From positions 60,078,001-60,142,000 of the forward strand of contig OZ231126.1 of NCBI GenBank assembly GCA_965153355.1: DNA of 64,000 nucleotides. Reading direction: 5' to 3'. How positions within the stretch are numbered: position 1 is the stretch's first letter; each line of letters begins with the position of its first letter. The stretch comes from Flaccisagitta enflata (Eukaryota; Chaetognatha; Sagittoidea; Aphragmophora). Below are positions 23,673-33,723 of the stretch, piece after piece. A program made the position numbers and the translations under genes. The notes beneath the pieces were generated by a model, which worked only from the letters and a program-made list of their open reading frames with translations, did no database searches and was not told the DNA's origin.

Positions 23673-23915
23673 AATAGGCCCCAAAGGTGACGAAGCCCTG
23701 AGGATGGGCAGGGGGGGACGGACATACGGACGTACATACGGACGTGCATACGGACATATGTACGTACGGACAGACGGACAGATTACCCCTGTGTTCTACA
23801 GGACTTCGTCCCCTTCGGGGGCGCTGCCCTGCTCCACCTCAACTTAAATCACACACTACTCAAGCAGGGCACGGGTACCGCTGACCACTTACCGCCTTTG
23901 GGCTGCTATTAATTC
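23673..23915 (+). mobile_element. TTCG-family element, copy 2
   Basis: It begins around GAATAGGCCCCAAAGGTGAC and GAAGCCCTGAGGATGGGCAG, then a GGACGTACATACGGACG tract. It then has CTGTGTTCTACAGGACTTCG with TCCCCTTCGGGGGCGCTGCC, and after a spacer GCAGGGCACGGGTACCGCTG with ACCAC. The tail matches 5545-5695. The layout (GGGCAGG block, GGAC tract, terminal hairpin) parallels the GTC-hairpin family. Confidence 0.7.
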
Positions 23916-24310
23916 TTTATGAATAAATTCAAGAACTATCCTAGGTAGAATGAGCAGTTGGCTTTGAAATCGTCTCTGGGTGTGTTTCTACTCAAAGACA
24001 CAAACGCGTTTCTTATGTGGGTTTTGCAAATCACGATTTTACTTCACTCTCACTGAAAACAATTGACATACAAGGTAAATTCGACCCCCCTCCAAGTTGC
24101 CTTGTGGATTCAGCTTTCTTGGACTTGAAGTCAACGCCCTTACCAACCATGCCATTAGGGCAATTGCTCAAGTCAGTGGAATTTCGGTGACCTTATTCTA
24201 CAACTTTATATCAGTTTATGGGGGTTCAGTTCTGTAATGGCTATCTTATTTAATTGCGTCTCTATTAAACAATTCTACCGGAAATAATTTTATGTATTAG
24301 AGTGAATGTC

Positions 24311-24402
24311 TCAGTGGCGCAGGTGGTTAAGGCGTAAGCTTCCAGCCTTTTAGAACATATTGCTTTTGAGAGTGGGTTCAATCTCTGCAAGAGGCCAATG
24401 TT
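24311..24402 (+). promoter_or_regulatory. tRNA-like Pol III internal promoter (A and B boxes)
   Basis: TGGCGCAGGTGG at 24315 fits the tRNA A-box consensus and is followed by TTAAGGCG, as in type II (Ser/Leu-like) tRNAs. GGGTTCAATCTC near 24373 fits the B box. The ends do not form a clean acceptor stem and the anticodon arm is not convincing. I read it as a tRNA-derived, SINE-type promoter rather than a functional tRNA gene. Confidence 0.6.
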
Positions 24403-24449
24403 TTTTCAGGATGAAGGTGGTGAAAATCGCGAATTGTAAAACCTACCTG

Positions 24450-24608
24450 AACAAGGCCGGATACACGGCAATCCAGTCGCGGAAGGTTTGGCAGGAGCGG
24501 TAATGCGAAAATCGCTCGCAATTTAGAAATGTGACCGACGGACCGACGGACGGACGGACGGACCGACCGACACGGCAAGGTGTAGAGTCGCGTGTCCGCG
24601 ACTAAAAA
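24450..24608 (+). mobile_element. GTC-hairpin family copy, intact, nested
   Basis: It starts AACAAGGCCGGATACACGGC, has the subterminal motif AGTCGCGGAAGGTTTGGCAG, a GACGGACG tract, and ends AGTCGCG-TGTC-CGCGACT then AAAAA. It lies inside the larger inverted-repeat element. Confidence 0.93.
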
Positions 24609-24645
24609 CGTGTTTCTGGCTTTGAGTAGAAACGCACCCTTTATT

Positions 24646-25500
24646 TCGAAGCTAATTTCTACTACTTCACTTGTTTAAGGTCCTCACGTTTTGATGCCGA
24701 CGCGAACGGAAGTTGGATCAACTGCGGCTGACACGAGTGTCACGGTGACGTCGACATCAAGAAGCGAGAACTTTTACAATCTAAATTTAAACATTTAATA
24801 CAAAAGAAAACTCGTATCTTGATCATGTTCTGTTAAGAAAAGACTCGTCTTTCTCTGCATCCTAACTGTTTCCAAGGACCCCCTCGACACTGAAAACTGA
24901 TGAAACGTGAATTCTAAACTGAAAAATTTCAACTCCGACGGCGCAAAAGACAAACTAAAAACGAAAAGGAAATAAAGACGAATTATTTAATGTTCAAGAA
25001 TTGCGAAGTGAAAAAGAATAATACCTTTCCACGTATCATTTGTCGCTCATCTTCAAGTCATGTGAAATAGCAACAACTACCACCTTGGGCCGATGTTCAG
25101 GGAGTTCTCAATGCCAAATCAACGAACACGCACACTACGTCGCTACACCATGGATCTCTGCATATAAGTTTATTTTCATTCTCTTGATTTAATCCACTTT
25201 TAGCGCAGGGTCCCGAATTGTATTGCTATTGTAACCTAATGCTTTCTTTTTCAGACAAATGGACTGTCGCATTTTAAACTAATCATTTCTCTTTACAGGC
25301 AATGCTGTAAACGTACCCAACCATGAACTTGCTCTTTAGAGACAGTCTGTTTATGGCAACAGTGTAAATCGTAACATTTCTCCACCAATGTAAAAACTCA
25401 TACATAGCATGTGAACTAATTTAAAAAGTTTGCCTCTTTGTTTTGAATCAGGTTCTGGCGCGGTTAATCCCCGAAGGCCCACTAAACGTCACTTGAATCC
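24646..25500. other. No gene seen
   Basis: Apparently unique sequence upstream of the LINE. Confidence 0.4.
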
Positions 25501-25780
25501 CTCAACCAACCTCCGCCTTCGCCGCAGCTCCGGACAAAACTTCTCATGGCGACAAATCACGGCAATTAACTTACGGCGACATTTACTCATGGCGATGAAT
25601 CCAAAGCGACGAATTTACGGCGACGAAGTCACGGCAACAAACTCATGTCGACGAATTCACGTCGACGAGCTTGGTGATTAACTCTCAGACAAAATCATGG
25701 CCACGAACTCATTGAGTCAAATTACAAGCACCAAACTCGCAGCAACAAATCGCGGATGTCACACTCCTAAGCAACAAATT
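25500..25780. repeat. Degenerate tandem repeat of CGGCGACGAA-type units
   Basis: The pieces CATGGCGACAAATCACGGC, TTACGGCGACATTTACTCAT and GGCGATGAATCCAAAGCGAC show a drifting period of about 14 to 17 bp. So do TTACGGCGACGAAGTCACGG and TCATGTCGACGAATTCACG. It may be part of the LINE 5' untranslated region, since the LINE start is not defined, or an older minisatellite. Confidence 0.55.
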
Positions 25781-26007
25781 CGTGGCAATGCTTATCTCAT
25801 CTACAACACCACTGAACACAGGCATTTATCGGCGTTTCTAGCTTTGTGTCCAATTTTTATCCTAGCCAATCAAATAGTTCAAATATTTAGTGAGTCGCCT
25901 TTAGATTTAAGAAAGTGTTGATTTCTGGCAAAGAGGACTTCCTGGACCTAAGGCCTTTTATCATTTTTACTCCTTTTTTTTTAGCCTCAACGCTTACTTT
26001 ATGGTAA

Positions 26008-28476
26008 ATGACTGAAGATGAGCTAACAATACCCGATGTCTTAGCTGACGATCAGAAAAATTTTTGCAATCTGCTCACAGATGACAACGATAACAATGAG
26101 GCAAGTAGCTGTATCATTCAGGATAGCTTGTACTACACTGAATCAGAATTAGTTGATATGATCAGAAATAGGGAAATCAGAAATAGCCAAAACCTGACCA
26201 TTCTATCACTAAACATAGCAAACCTTCTGACCAAACTGAGATCACTTAAGTTATTCATTAGCAATATCTCAACCCCCGACAACAAGCCTGACATAATCAT
26301 TGTAGTTGAAACACACATAACTGAAAGATCAAATTCAGGCTACACCGAATCTGAACTCAAAACTATCATGCCCGGGTATATATTTTTCCATAAAGGACGT
26401 CCCACAATGAAAGGGGGTGGTGTTGGTATATTTATTAGTGAATCAATTTCTGCAAAGGCAAAGATTTTGGAACAAATTGAGTTTGTAGAGCAAGATTTTG
26501 AAAGTCTAGTCATACAGATTCCAAATGTAGTCTCAACCCCAAAAGAGAGCTCCAAAAGAGATCTAATTGTAGCTGCTATTTACAGACAACCTAATGGACA
26601 AAACTATGATAGATTTATCTCTGAATTAGAAAAGTTCCTGTCACTAACAGACAAAAGAAATAGTCAAGTTATACTAGCTGGCGACTTCAACCTGGACCTG
26701 CTAAAATATGAGAATCACCTACCAACTGCTAACTACTACGACCTTATCACTAATCATAAGTTCATACCAAGAATAGTAAGACCAACAAGAATAAAAAAGC
26801 AGAGTGCTACGCTTATTGACCATATATTCTCAAAAGATGGAAAGCACATGATAAGTGGTATTGTAGACACAGAACTAGCTGGCAATAGCGGATACACTGA
26901 CCATTTTCCAGTATTTACTATCCTAAATAACAAACTAGAAAAGATTCCCAAACGTGAATCTTTCACTAAGTCATTTTTTACTCAACAAGGACACCAACTC
27001 AGAAAAAATGGACTAAGACAAGAAAATTGGCATGACGTTTTTGAACAAAATGACCCAAATGTAATCTATGACATGATTCAGACTAAGTATGGGTTTCATT
27101 ATAATGGAAATTTAACTACTAAAACCTTTAAAAAAAACTCAAACAGACATTATCGAGAACCTTGGATGAACTCAGAGTTACTGGCTGATATCAGACGAAG
27201 AGACAGATTAGCTAAGCAGAAACACAGGCGAGAAGATTATAAAAAGCTTAGAAATGCCATTGTATCAAAAATTCGTAAAGCAGAAAAGGAATACATAAAC
27301 AGACAGATAGCTGAAAGCTCAGGTAACATAAAAAAACACTGGAATATCATTAAAAAAGCTACAAATAAACTTAGCAACAAAGAAGATATAACCACTGAGT
27401 TTCACTATCAGGGAGCCATCATTAAGGACCCATTGACTAATGCAGAAAATATTAATAACTATTATGCTCAAGTGGGACCGCAGACAAATGCAAGTGTAGG
27501 CAAGTCTACCCATGGCCCATCATATTACCTACACAAACACACTGCACGAAATACACATTCACTCCTCTTAAATGATGTCACCCATTATGATATAATAGAA
27601 GTATGTAAAAAGTTTACCCCAAAAACTAGTAAAGACTCTGCTGGATTTAAACAAAATATCATCCTAAGTGACGTAGAAATTTTGGCACCAGTCTTAGCAC
27701 ACTTAGTTAACTGCTCTCAGAAAACTGGAATTTTTCCAGAGAATGGAAAGATAGCCAGGGTTGTACCTGTATACAAACTCAAAGGAGATAAACATCACTA
27801 TGAAAATTATGGACCCATATCGTTATTACCAATATTTTCTAAAATCATAGAGCGCCTTATCTATAATAAGGTTTTTGAGTTCCTCGTCCGATATGAAATT
27901 CTTTTTGAATCACAATATGGATTTCGTACAGGTCACAATACTACCCATGCAACCCTCGACTTCATAAAGAATATTGAGGAATCTATAGAAATGGGTCACT
28001 ATGCAATTGGTGTCTTTTGTGACCTTAGTAAGGCCTTTGATACCTTAAATCACTCTATCTTACTTGAGAAACTCGACCATTATGGAATCCGTGGAACAGC
28101 TCTAAATTGGTTTGAGTCATACCTTAGTAATCGCTTTCAATATGTTGATCTCAACGGTCATAGTAGCTCAAGATTACTGTTATCAACAGGAGTTCCACAG
28201 GGCAGTATCTTAGGACCCCTTCTTTTCCTCCTTTATATAAATGACCTACCATCTGCTTCAAACCTAAAGTGTGTCACTTTTGCTGATGATACCAACCTGT
28301 TAATACAGGGAAATAATTTTGAAGCTTTGTCCACTATTAATCAGGAACTTGAAGGCATAAATGATTACTTCAAGGCAAACCAATTGAAACTTAACCCTAA
28401 GAAAACTAAAACTGTGATCTTTAGAAAAAAATCACTACCAAAAAATCAAAAGCTCCCTGAGATCTACCTTGACTGA
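26008..28476 (+). CDS. LINE endonuclease / reverse transcriptase, main part
   Basis: An 822-codon frame. The APE-type endonuclease occupies about residues 60-310, with SLNIANLLTK, the VVETHI acid, AGDFNLDLL and a DHF motif in the Asp-His region; it would nick the target DNA. The reverse transcriptase occupies about residues 560-810 and copies the RNA. It has YGPISLLPIFSKIIERLI, FCDLSKAFDTLNH, VPQGSILGPLLF and the catalytic FADD. The usual YRPISLL motif reads YGPISLL here, an Arg-to-Gly change at a normally conserved place. The frame ends at a TGA (28474-28476), after which the same frame stays open, so this looks like a nonsense mutation in a fairly young copy. The ATG at 26008 is chosen because the ATG at 26001 meets a stop after four codons. 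Confidence 0.93.
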   Translation: MTEDELTIPDVLADDQKNFCNLLTDDNDNNEASSCIIQDSLYYTESELVDMIRNREIRNSQNLTILSLNIANLLTKLRSLKLFISNISTPDNKPDIIIVVETHITERSNSGYTESELKTIMPGYIFFHKGRPTMKGGGVGIFISESISAKAKILEQIEFVEQDFESLVIQIPNVVSTPKESSKRDLIVAAIYRQPNGQNYDRFISELEKFLSLTDKRNSQVILAGDFNLDLLKYENHLPTANYYDLITNHKFIPRIVRPTRIKKQSATLIDHIFSKDGKHMISGIVDTELAGNSGYTDHFPVFTILNNKLEKIPKRESFTKSFFTQQGHQLRKNGLRQENWHDVFEQNDPNVIYDMIQTKYGFHYNGNLTTKTFKKNSNRHYREPWMNSELLADIRRRDRLAKQKHRREDYKKLRNAIVSKIRKAEKEYINRQIAESSGNIKKHWNIIKKATNKLSNKEDITTEFHYQGAIIKDPLTNAENINNYYAQVGPQTNASVGKSTHGPSYYLHKHTARNTHSLLLNDVTHYDIIEVCKKFTPKTSKDSAGFKQNIILSDVEILAPVLAHLVNCSQKTGIFPENGKIARVVPVYKLKGDKHHYENYGPISLLPIFSKIIERLIYNKVFEFLVRYEILFESQYGFRTGHNTTHATLDFIKNIEESIEMGHYAIGVFCDLSKAFDTLNHSILLEKLDHYGIRGTALNWFESYLSNRFQYVDLNGHSSSRLLLSTGVPQGSILGPLLFLLYINDLPSASNLKCVTFADDTNLLIQGNNFEALSTINQELEGINDYFKANQLKLNPKKTKTVIFRKKSLPKNQKLPEIYLD

Positions 28477-29169
28477 GAAAAACTCGGTATCTATGACGAA
28501 GCACAATTCTTAGGAATAACCATAGATAGTACTCTAAGCTGGGAAAAACATTGCACTAATGTAGCAAATAAGATAGCTCGAAGTAACAGCATGATAAACC
28601 GAGTGAAAAATCTGCTCCCACCACCAACCTTAAAAATTCTTTACCACTCATTCATTCAACCACATGTGCTCTATGGATTGCCTGCTTGGGGTGGATGCAG
28701 TGCCCAAAATAAAAAAAGAATTGTAAATATTCAAAAAAGAGCAATAAGAACGATAACTAAGTCCTACTTCTCCGCCCACACAGAACCTAGAATGAAACAA
28801 CTTGGACTACTAAAGTTTAATGACCTCTATGAGCAGCAGTGCTTATTGCTTATGCATGATTGCTTCTACCAGCATGCACCAAAAAAGATACAGAACCTTT
28901 GCAGCACCCAGTATGTTAGTGAATACAACCTTAGGGGCCAGGCTCCAAGTACCCTTGATCTAAAAGTGCCCAACTACAAATCCAGAGCTGCCTCTAATAG
29001 TTTCAGTGCTATTGGCCCTAAACTATGGAATAATACCATAAATGACTTAAGAAAAATAGATCAGAAAGCTCTTTTCAAAAGACAGTTGAAAAAATCACTA
29101 CTTAATAAATATGCTCACAAAAGTGATTGTACCAATCCCAGGTGCAAAGACAAGAAACATCACTCATAG
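28477..29169 (+). CDS. LINE C-terminal part after the in-frame stop
   Basis: Directly after the TGA the frame continues with FLGITIDSTLSWEKH, the conserved segment that follows the reverse transcriptase fingers/palm in Jockey/CR1-type LINEs. It then has HSFIQPHVLYGLPAWGG and KRAIRTI, and ends near a basic, Cys/His-containing tail (CTNPRCKDKKHH). The first ATG within it is at 28591, but translation would naturally come from upstream. It is a continuation of the same protein, not a separate gene. Confidence 0.88.
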   Translation, partial: EKLGIYDEAQFLGITIDSTLSWEKHCTNVANKIARSNSMINRVKNLLPPPTLKILYHSFIQPHVLYGLPAWGGCSAQNKKRIVNIQKRAIRTITKSYFSAHTEPRMKQLGLLKFNDLYEQQCLLLMHDCFYQHAPKKIQNLCSTQYVSEYNLRGQAPSTLDLKVPNYKSRAASNSFSAIGPKLWNNTINDLRKIDQKALFKRQLKKSLLNKYAHKSDCTNPRCKDKKHHS

Positions 29170-29208
29170 TACTACAGCATCAAGCACAAGCTAACTCAGT
29201 TTGGTTTG

Positions 29209-29255
29209 TTTAGGTTAGGTTAAGGTTAGGTTAGGCTAGGTAAGGTTAGGTTATC
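29209..29255. repeat. Short TTAGG-like repeat run
   Basis: TTAGGTTAGGTTAAGGTTAG and then GTTAGGCTAGGTAAGGTTAG: about eight imperfect copies of the arthropod telomere pentamer, 40 bp after the LINE stop codon. Confidence 0.8.
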
Positions 29256-30283
29256 ATTTAGTATTCCCTATAAAACTCTTTTTTTTTTCTTTCCCAGACA
29301 AAAAATAAACCACTTCACTTAACAAATTCTAATTTCTATAGTCCTACTGATTCCGTCAAGACTTCATTGTCTTGATGGGCGACCTTCATGGTCTTACTGA
29401 TTGTCCCTCACGGGACCTACTGTCCTTCCTTGGCTGTATTTTGTTGCAGCCATGGTCGCATTTATACTGTGTTAACAATTTCAAGTTATAAAGAATCCAA
29501 ATTTGTCATTCATGCATACTAATTTACAAATGTCTCTTGTCTCATGTAATCTCAATGCAATTTTCTCGTGCGATTCCTAATTACTTGCCTTAAAGACAGA
29601 TCAACAGCACTCAAGAGGGTAGGGGATTCTCTCTCGGAGAGCTGAGTTACTAAATTTTATGGAATCAGTGTTTAGACATCGGTATCATGTATCCATTTGG
29701 GTATTAGTTGCCACCACTCCAGATACTAGTCACTAGATCCTGCTTTGAAAATGGGTGGTGGCCCTGTTTTCACTTTGCGTCAATCTAAATGAAAGTCATG
29801 AAAAATCATGTTGCCTTATTCATCATTTCAAAATCTTGGAAACTAAAGATGTATCACTATATGGACGCTATTTATTACTTTTTCTTATGTTACGGGATTT
29901 TGCTTGTTAGACGTACTCGTATGTCATGTTTTTGTTTTATTTATTATCGGTGCCCTGTTTCTAAGTTATTGTACATAGTTTTTCTTTGCCGACGTATTTG
30001 TACGCCACACTTCCATTTATTGATTTTGTTTTGTTTTACGTAAATCTGTCCATGATGTGTTGTCTTTTTTTTTGTCTTAACTATAATCTGCCATTTGTAA
30101 TCCAAATCAACGAGGGTCGACATGAACAAGCCCGTCGATAACCTAAACTAAAAGTTAGCAAAAATATATCATTCTTTGACATGAAGGGCTTAGGCATGGT
30201 CCTCCCCCGCTGATTCATCGTTATAATGCTGCCATACACCGCCTTTGGGGAAATAAACTGTTTGAATCTTGAATCTTGAATCT

Positions 30284-31840
30284 TATTTTTTGTCCAAGAC
30301 TGGTTTGGAAGTCAATTCGGCCAAGAGTTTCTAGTTCCTCAGTTTCCTTGACCAATAATTTTTTTCCCATCTAGGAGGCTGAGTGAGCATCCGACGGGCC
30401 GTGAAATATGAACGGCGTTGGTTAATGGTTGTTCAACGTTGAGAATGGTGATTGCCGGCTCTTGGTTTATGGTTGTTGGATGATTGTTTCTTTTATGCTG
30501 GTATACTCTTTCCGCATCTAGATGATTTTTGGTAATAGAATCATTTATGGCTTAAAACTTTTTTTTTGCAAAAAAAAAATGAGTAAGGTTGAATCATTTT
30601 ATAACATTTGATAGAGTTCCAGGGTCGGACACTCATGTACGGGATAAAACATAAGCATTAGAGTTCAAAATGAGTTAAAGAAGGCAGTTTTTAGACTTCC
30701 AGGAAAATGGCACAAAAGTGCTCTTACTTTAGCCTCATATTTGATCAAAAAAATTGGGATAATTCAATGATTCATTTTCATCCCAGACAAGAAATGAACA
30801 TGCAATTGCTAGTAAAGCTTATAAGAAATTGCAAAAAAATATTTTCTATACATTTTTGTCAATGAAATCATCAAGCAAATACTTTCATTTTTGTGGTGCC
30901 AAAGCCAATAAGTGATTCTAATACGCAATCCTGATCAGGGTGGGTAGAGTTTGCTTCCTTGTTATAATATTTGTTATAACATGCAAATGTCGAGTTTTAG
31001 ACTTAGCTGATAAGATTGAAACAAATTAAGTTGAGAGTGAAAGCTTGCCTCGGCAAAAGTTGATATTCTGCGCCTGTTCCATTGAACAACATTCGTAACG
31101 TCGTACCTGGCTCGGTTTTAGCTCGTACGCCCGTGACTCTATGGGTCAATTCGCTAATTGTTTGTCTGTCTACCATTCTGTCCATGGAACTTCATTTCTG
31201 TTTTGTGATACCCGGCGGTCTATGCATCTGTGATCTCAACCTCTTTCTTAATCTCTAGCTGGACTCCCTCCTCCCTCCTTTTGCCCAGTGAAGTCACGGA
31301 CTCACGGTAGTACCCGAGTCCACGTGTCTAAGGCATCTGTCTAATCCGGCCCTATTTCTTCTTGTTTTCGCTCTGCTCTGCTGCAAATTTCGTTTCTCAC
31401 AGGATGAATCCGCTGAAGTGAAGACACTCGTTCCTTCCCAAACGCGTGAGTATTAGGTTTCGCGTCAATCATCCTTGACTTCCTTCAACCAATTTTCCAT
31501 TTTCTTTTTCTGTTTTTTTCCTTCAGCTTCCAATTTGCTTTTGTATAACAACATTTTTTTTGTTTGTTCTTTTTCTTCCTACATTCATCATTTTCGTCTC
31601 GCCTACCTCGCGGCTTTTATTCCCCCACCCCTCCCACCCCCCCCCAGCAATCTCCTTTTTTTTTCACTGGAAATCCCTATGAATCACATTTTCGAGAGCA
31701 AATACTGTTTTGATCGGTCTATTGGACAGTCACAGTTTGCAATTCCCGCTATAATCGATGGACCATCAAGGCCTCTGCCAAGATGACCATAAACCAAACC
31801 TTGACGCATTCTTGGTAGCGGTATGTTTTTTTTTAACCCG
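30284..31840. other. No gene seen
   Basis: Apparently unique sequence with C-runs near 31636-31645 and T-runs. Short frames have no recognisable domain. Confidence 0.4.
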
Positions 31841-33000
31841 CAAATCTTCCCAGTTTTTATTAGCTTACTTTCGATTCCCCTCCACACATGCCCCGCATTG
31901 ACTAACTTACTTCTAATTCCCCTTAACACCTGCCCGGTTTCACTAGCTTACTTTTCCCTTCCCTTCCCTTCCCACCTGTTCTTGATTCACTAAATAACAT
32001 CGCCTTCCCCGGCAAGGGTAAATTAGCACACCATGGGCGGCACACCTGTACATGCAAATATTCTTTTATAGAACAGACCGCTTATTTTTGTTCAGTAGTA
32101 CACTAGTACACTATCTATATAACAACTCACCAACCCTCCTCCCCGCCAACCAGCACACCATCAAGGCACCAGCACACCTATATGTGAAACTTCCTCTATC
32201 CATTTTTGCCTACCCATCAGCACACCATTGAAAACACAGCACACCAATGTTTTAATGTTCCTCTATATCTTTTTTGCCCACCCACCAGCACACCATCGAG
32301 GCTTCAGCACACCAATTTTTGAATCTCCCTCTATATCTTTTTTGCCCACCCATCAGCACACCATCAAGGCTTCATCACATCAATGTTTGAATCATCCCCT
32401 ATATTTTTTTTGCCCACCCATCAGCACACCATCGAGGCTTCAGCACACCAATGTTTGAATCTTTCTCTATATTTTTTTTTGCCCACCCACCATCATACCA
32501 TTGAGGCTTCAGCGCTCTGATGTTTGAATCATCCTCTATATCAAGATTCAAGATGGGCCGCCCATGGTGTGCTGATTTACCCTTGCCTAATACCCTTTAA
32601 CACCTGCTCCGGTTTCACTAGCTTACCTTTACTAGTCGCTATCTTACTTCTAATTCCCTTTAACACCTGCCCTGCTTTCACAAGCTTACCTTTTATTTTC
32701 CTCCACACCTTCCCTGAGTTCACTAGCTTACCTCTACTTCCCCACCAAACCTGTCCTGCATTCGCTATCTTACTTCTAATTCCTTTTAACACCTACCCTA
32801 CTTTCACAAGCTTACCTTTTATTTCCCTCCACACCTTCCCTGAGTTCACTAGCTTACCTTTTAATTCCCCCAGCACCCCTGACAGTGCAAAATCGCCTCG
32901 TTCTATTTTTATCACGAGTTTCCCTCGAGTAATTTCCTTTCTTAATCCCCTTTTGACAGTAGGCAGCCGACTTCCTTTCTCTGTCTCTAACTCTGTCTCC
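31840..33000. repeat. Diverged minisatellite of CACTAGCTTAC-type units
   Basis: The blocks AACACCTGCCC(T)G, TTTCACTAGCTTACTTTTC, CTTCCCTGAGTTCACTAGCT and TACCTTTTATTTCCCTCCAC alternate with a period of roughly 35 to 55 bp on both sides of the inverted-repeat element at 32011-32587. That element therefore appears to have inserted into the array. Confidence 0.75.
32011..32587. mobile_element. TIR element filled with a roughly 65-bp tandem repeat
   Basis: The left end GGCAAGGGTAAATTAGCACA followed by CCATGGGCGG mirrors the right end CCGCCCATGG, TGTGCTGATTTACCCTTGCC. The interior is about six copies of a 62 to 66-bp unit (CCCACCCATCAGCACACCAT, CGAGGCTTCAGCACACCAAT, GTTTGAATC, CCTCTATAT then a T-run). 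The AGCACACCA piece of the terminal repeat is also part of the internal unit. Confidence 0.85.
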
Positions 33001-33019
33001 TCTCCCCAAAAATGTCTGT

Positions 33020-33092
33020 TTATAGTCGCGTGCACGCGACTCTACACCCCACTTTGCCCGTTCGTCGGTTGGTCGGTTGGTCGGTCGGTCCC
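33020..33092 (-). mobile_element. Partial GTC-hairpin element
   Basis: AGTCGCG-TGCA-CGCGACT is a perfect terminal hairpin with a different loop. It is followed by CTACACCCCACTTTGCCCGT and a CGGTTGGTCGGTTGGTCGG tract. The other terminus is not visible. Confidence 0.75.
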
Positions 33093-33155
33093 CATTTTAC
33101 TTCTTTTATCAGTTTTATTTGTTTTAGTCATTTTAGGGTGAACTAAGTCATTCTA

Positions 33156-33352
33156 AGGGCGTGTTTCTAGTGAGCGCCAAAAACGCGTTTGTTCCAAAAA
33201 TTTCAACTGTCCCACAAGGGAGTGAGTGAAGTGAGTGAGCGAGCCCGTGAATGGAGCGAGCGAGCGAAGCGAGCGTAGCGAAGCAAACGAACGAAGCGAG
33301 CGACCGAGTGGCCCCTTCAAAACGCGATCGTCTTTGACTAGAAACGCCCCCT
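33156..33352 (-). mobile_element. TTTCTAGT-family MITE, copy 4, with 11-bp flanking repeat
   Basis: It runs AGGGCGTGTTTCTAGTGAGC to GACTAGAAACGCCCCCT and is flanked on both sides by the exact 11-mer AAGTCATTCTA (33145-33155 and 33353-33363). Other copies show no such flank. This is therefore either the best target duplication in the family or a pre-existing local repeat, since CTAAGTCATTCTAA occurs again near 38171. Confidence 0.85.
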
Positions 33353-33582
33353 AAGTCATTCTAAGTCAATCTGTAAGTCTCGCACACGACTTATAGGTGT
33401 TGGCCTTGTTTTTTCCAACTGTCACTCTATCTGCTTCTCTTTTTGCCTCACACTCAGTCTATCTGACTCTTTTTCTCTGTGTCTGTCCGGTCTCCTTCTG
33501 TCTTTCTCTGTCTCTGATCTGTATTTCTTTCCGTCTTTCTGTCTTTACAATGAACGTTTAAAGTTGAGTTCTTAGGACAGTA

Positions 33583-33723
33583 ATTACGTGCGCAAACGCA
33601 CGTCAATAAGAGGCTTTGTCCCATGGTCTGTTGGTCGGTTGGATGGTCGGTTGGTTGGTCGGTCTGTAACGCATTCGTTCGAAGATCCACACGGCGCACA
33701 TATTTGGCCTACTTGGTCTTGTT
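33583..33723 (-). mobile_element. GTC-hairpin family copy with GTGCG variant
   Basis: The terminal hairpin is ACGTGCG-CAAA-CGCACGT (33586-33603), perfect although its sequence differs from the common form. It is followed by AATAAGAGGCTTTGTCC and a GGTTGGATGGTCGGTTGG tract. On the opposite strand the far end reads AACAAGACCAAGTAGGCC with a subterminal ATGTGCGCC. So GTGCG is shared by the 5' motif and the hairpin. Confidence 0.8.

Larger units (their letters stand above)
23979..24645. mobile_element. Composite TIR element with tRNA-like promoter and a nested hairpin element
   Basis: The left end GGGTGTGTTTCTACTCAAAG mirrors the right end CTTTGAGTAGAAACGCACCC, and the next bases (ACAAACGCGTTT against AACGTGTTTCTGG) also correspond. 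The termini resemble the TTTCTAGT family but enclose a different 667-bp interior. That interior holds a tRNA-like sequence (24311-24402) and a complete GTC-hairpin element (24450-24608) inserted close to the right end. Confidence 0.75.
25980..30283 (+). mobile_element. Non-LTR retrotransposon (LINE), Jockey/CR1-like
   Basis: One long frame carries an APE-type endonuclease and a reverse transcriptase, followed by about 1.1 kb of 3' untranslated DNA. It ends AAATAAACTG and then about three TTGAATC units (30262-30283), the short tandem tail typical of Jockey/CR1-group LINEs. No LTRs are present. The 5' end is not located, so the start given is just upstream of the first good ATG; no separate ORF1 protein with a nucleic-acid-binding motif was found. 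Confidence 0.9.

Noticed and set aside
24311-24402. Functional tRNA gene
   Set aside because: A and B boxes are present, but no acceptor stem or credible anticodon arm can be drawn, and it lies inside a transposable element.
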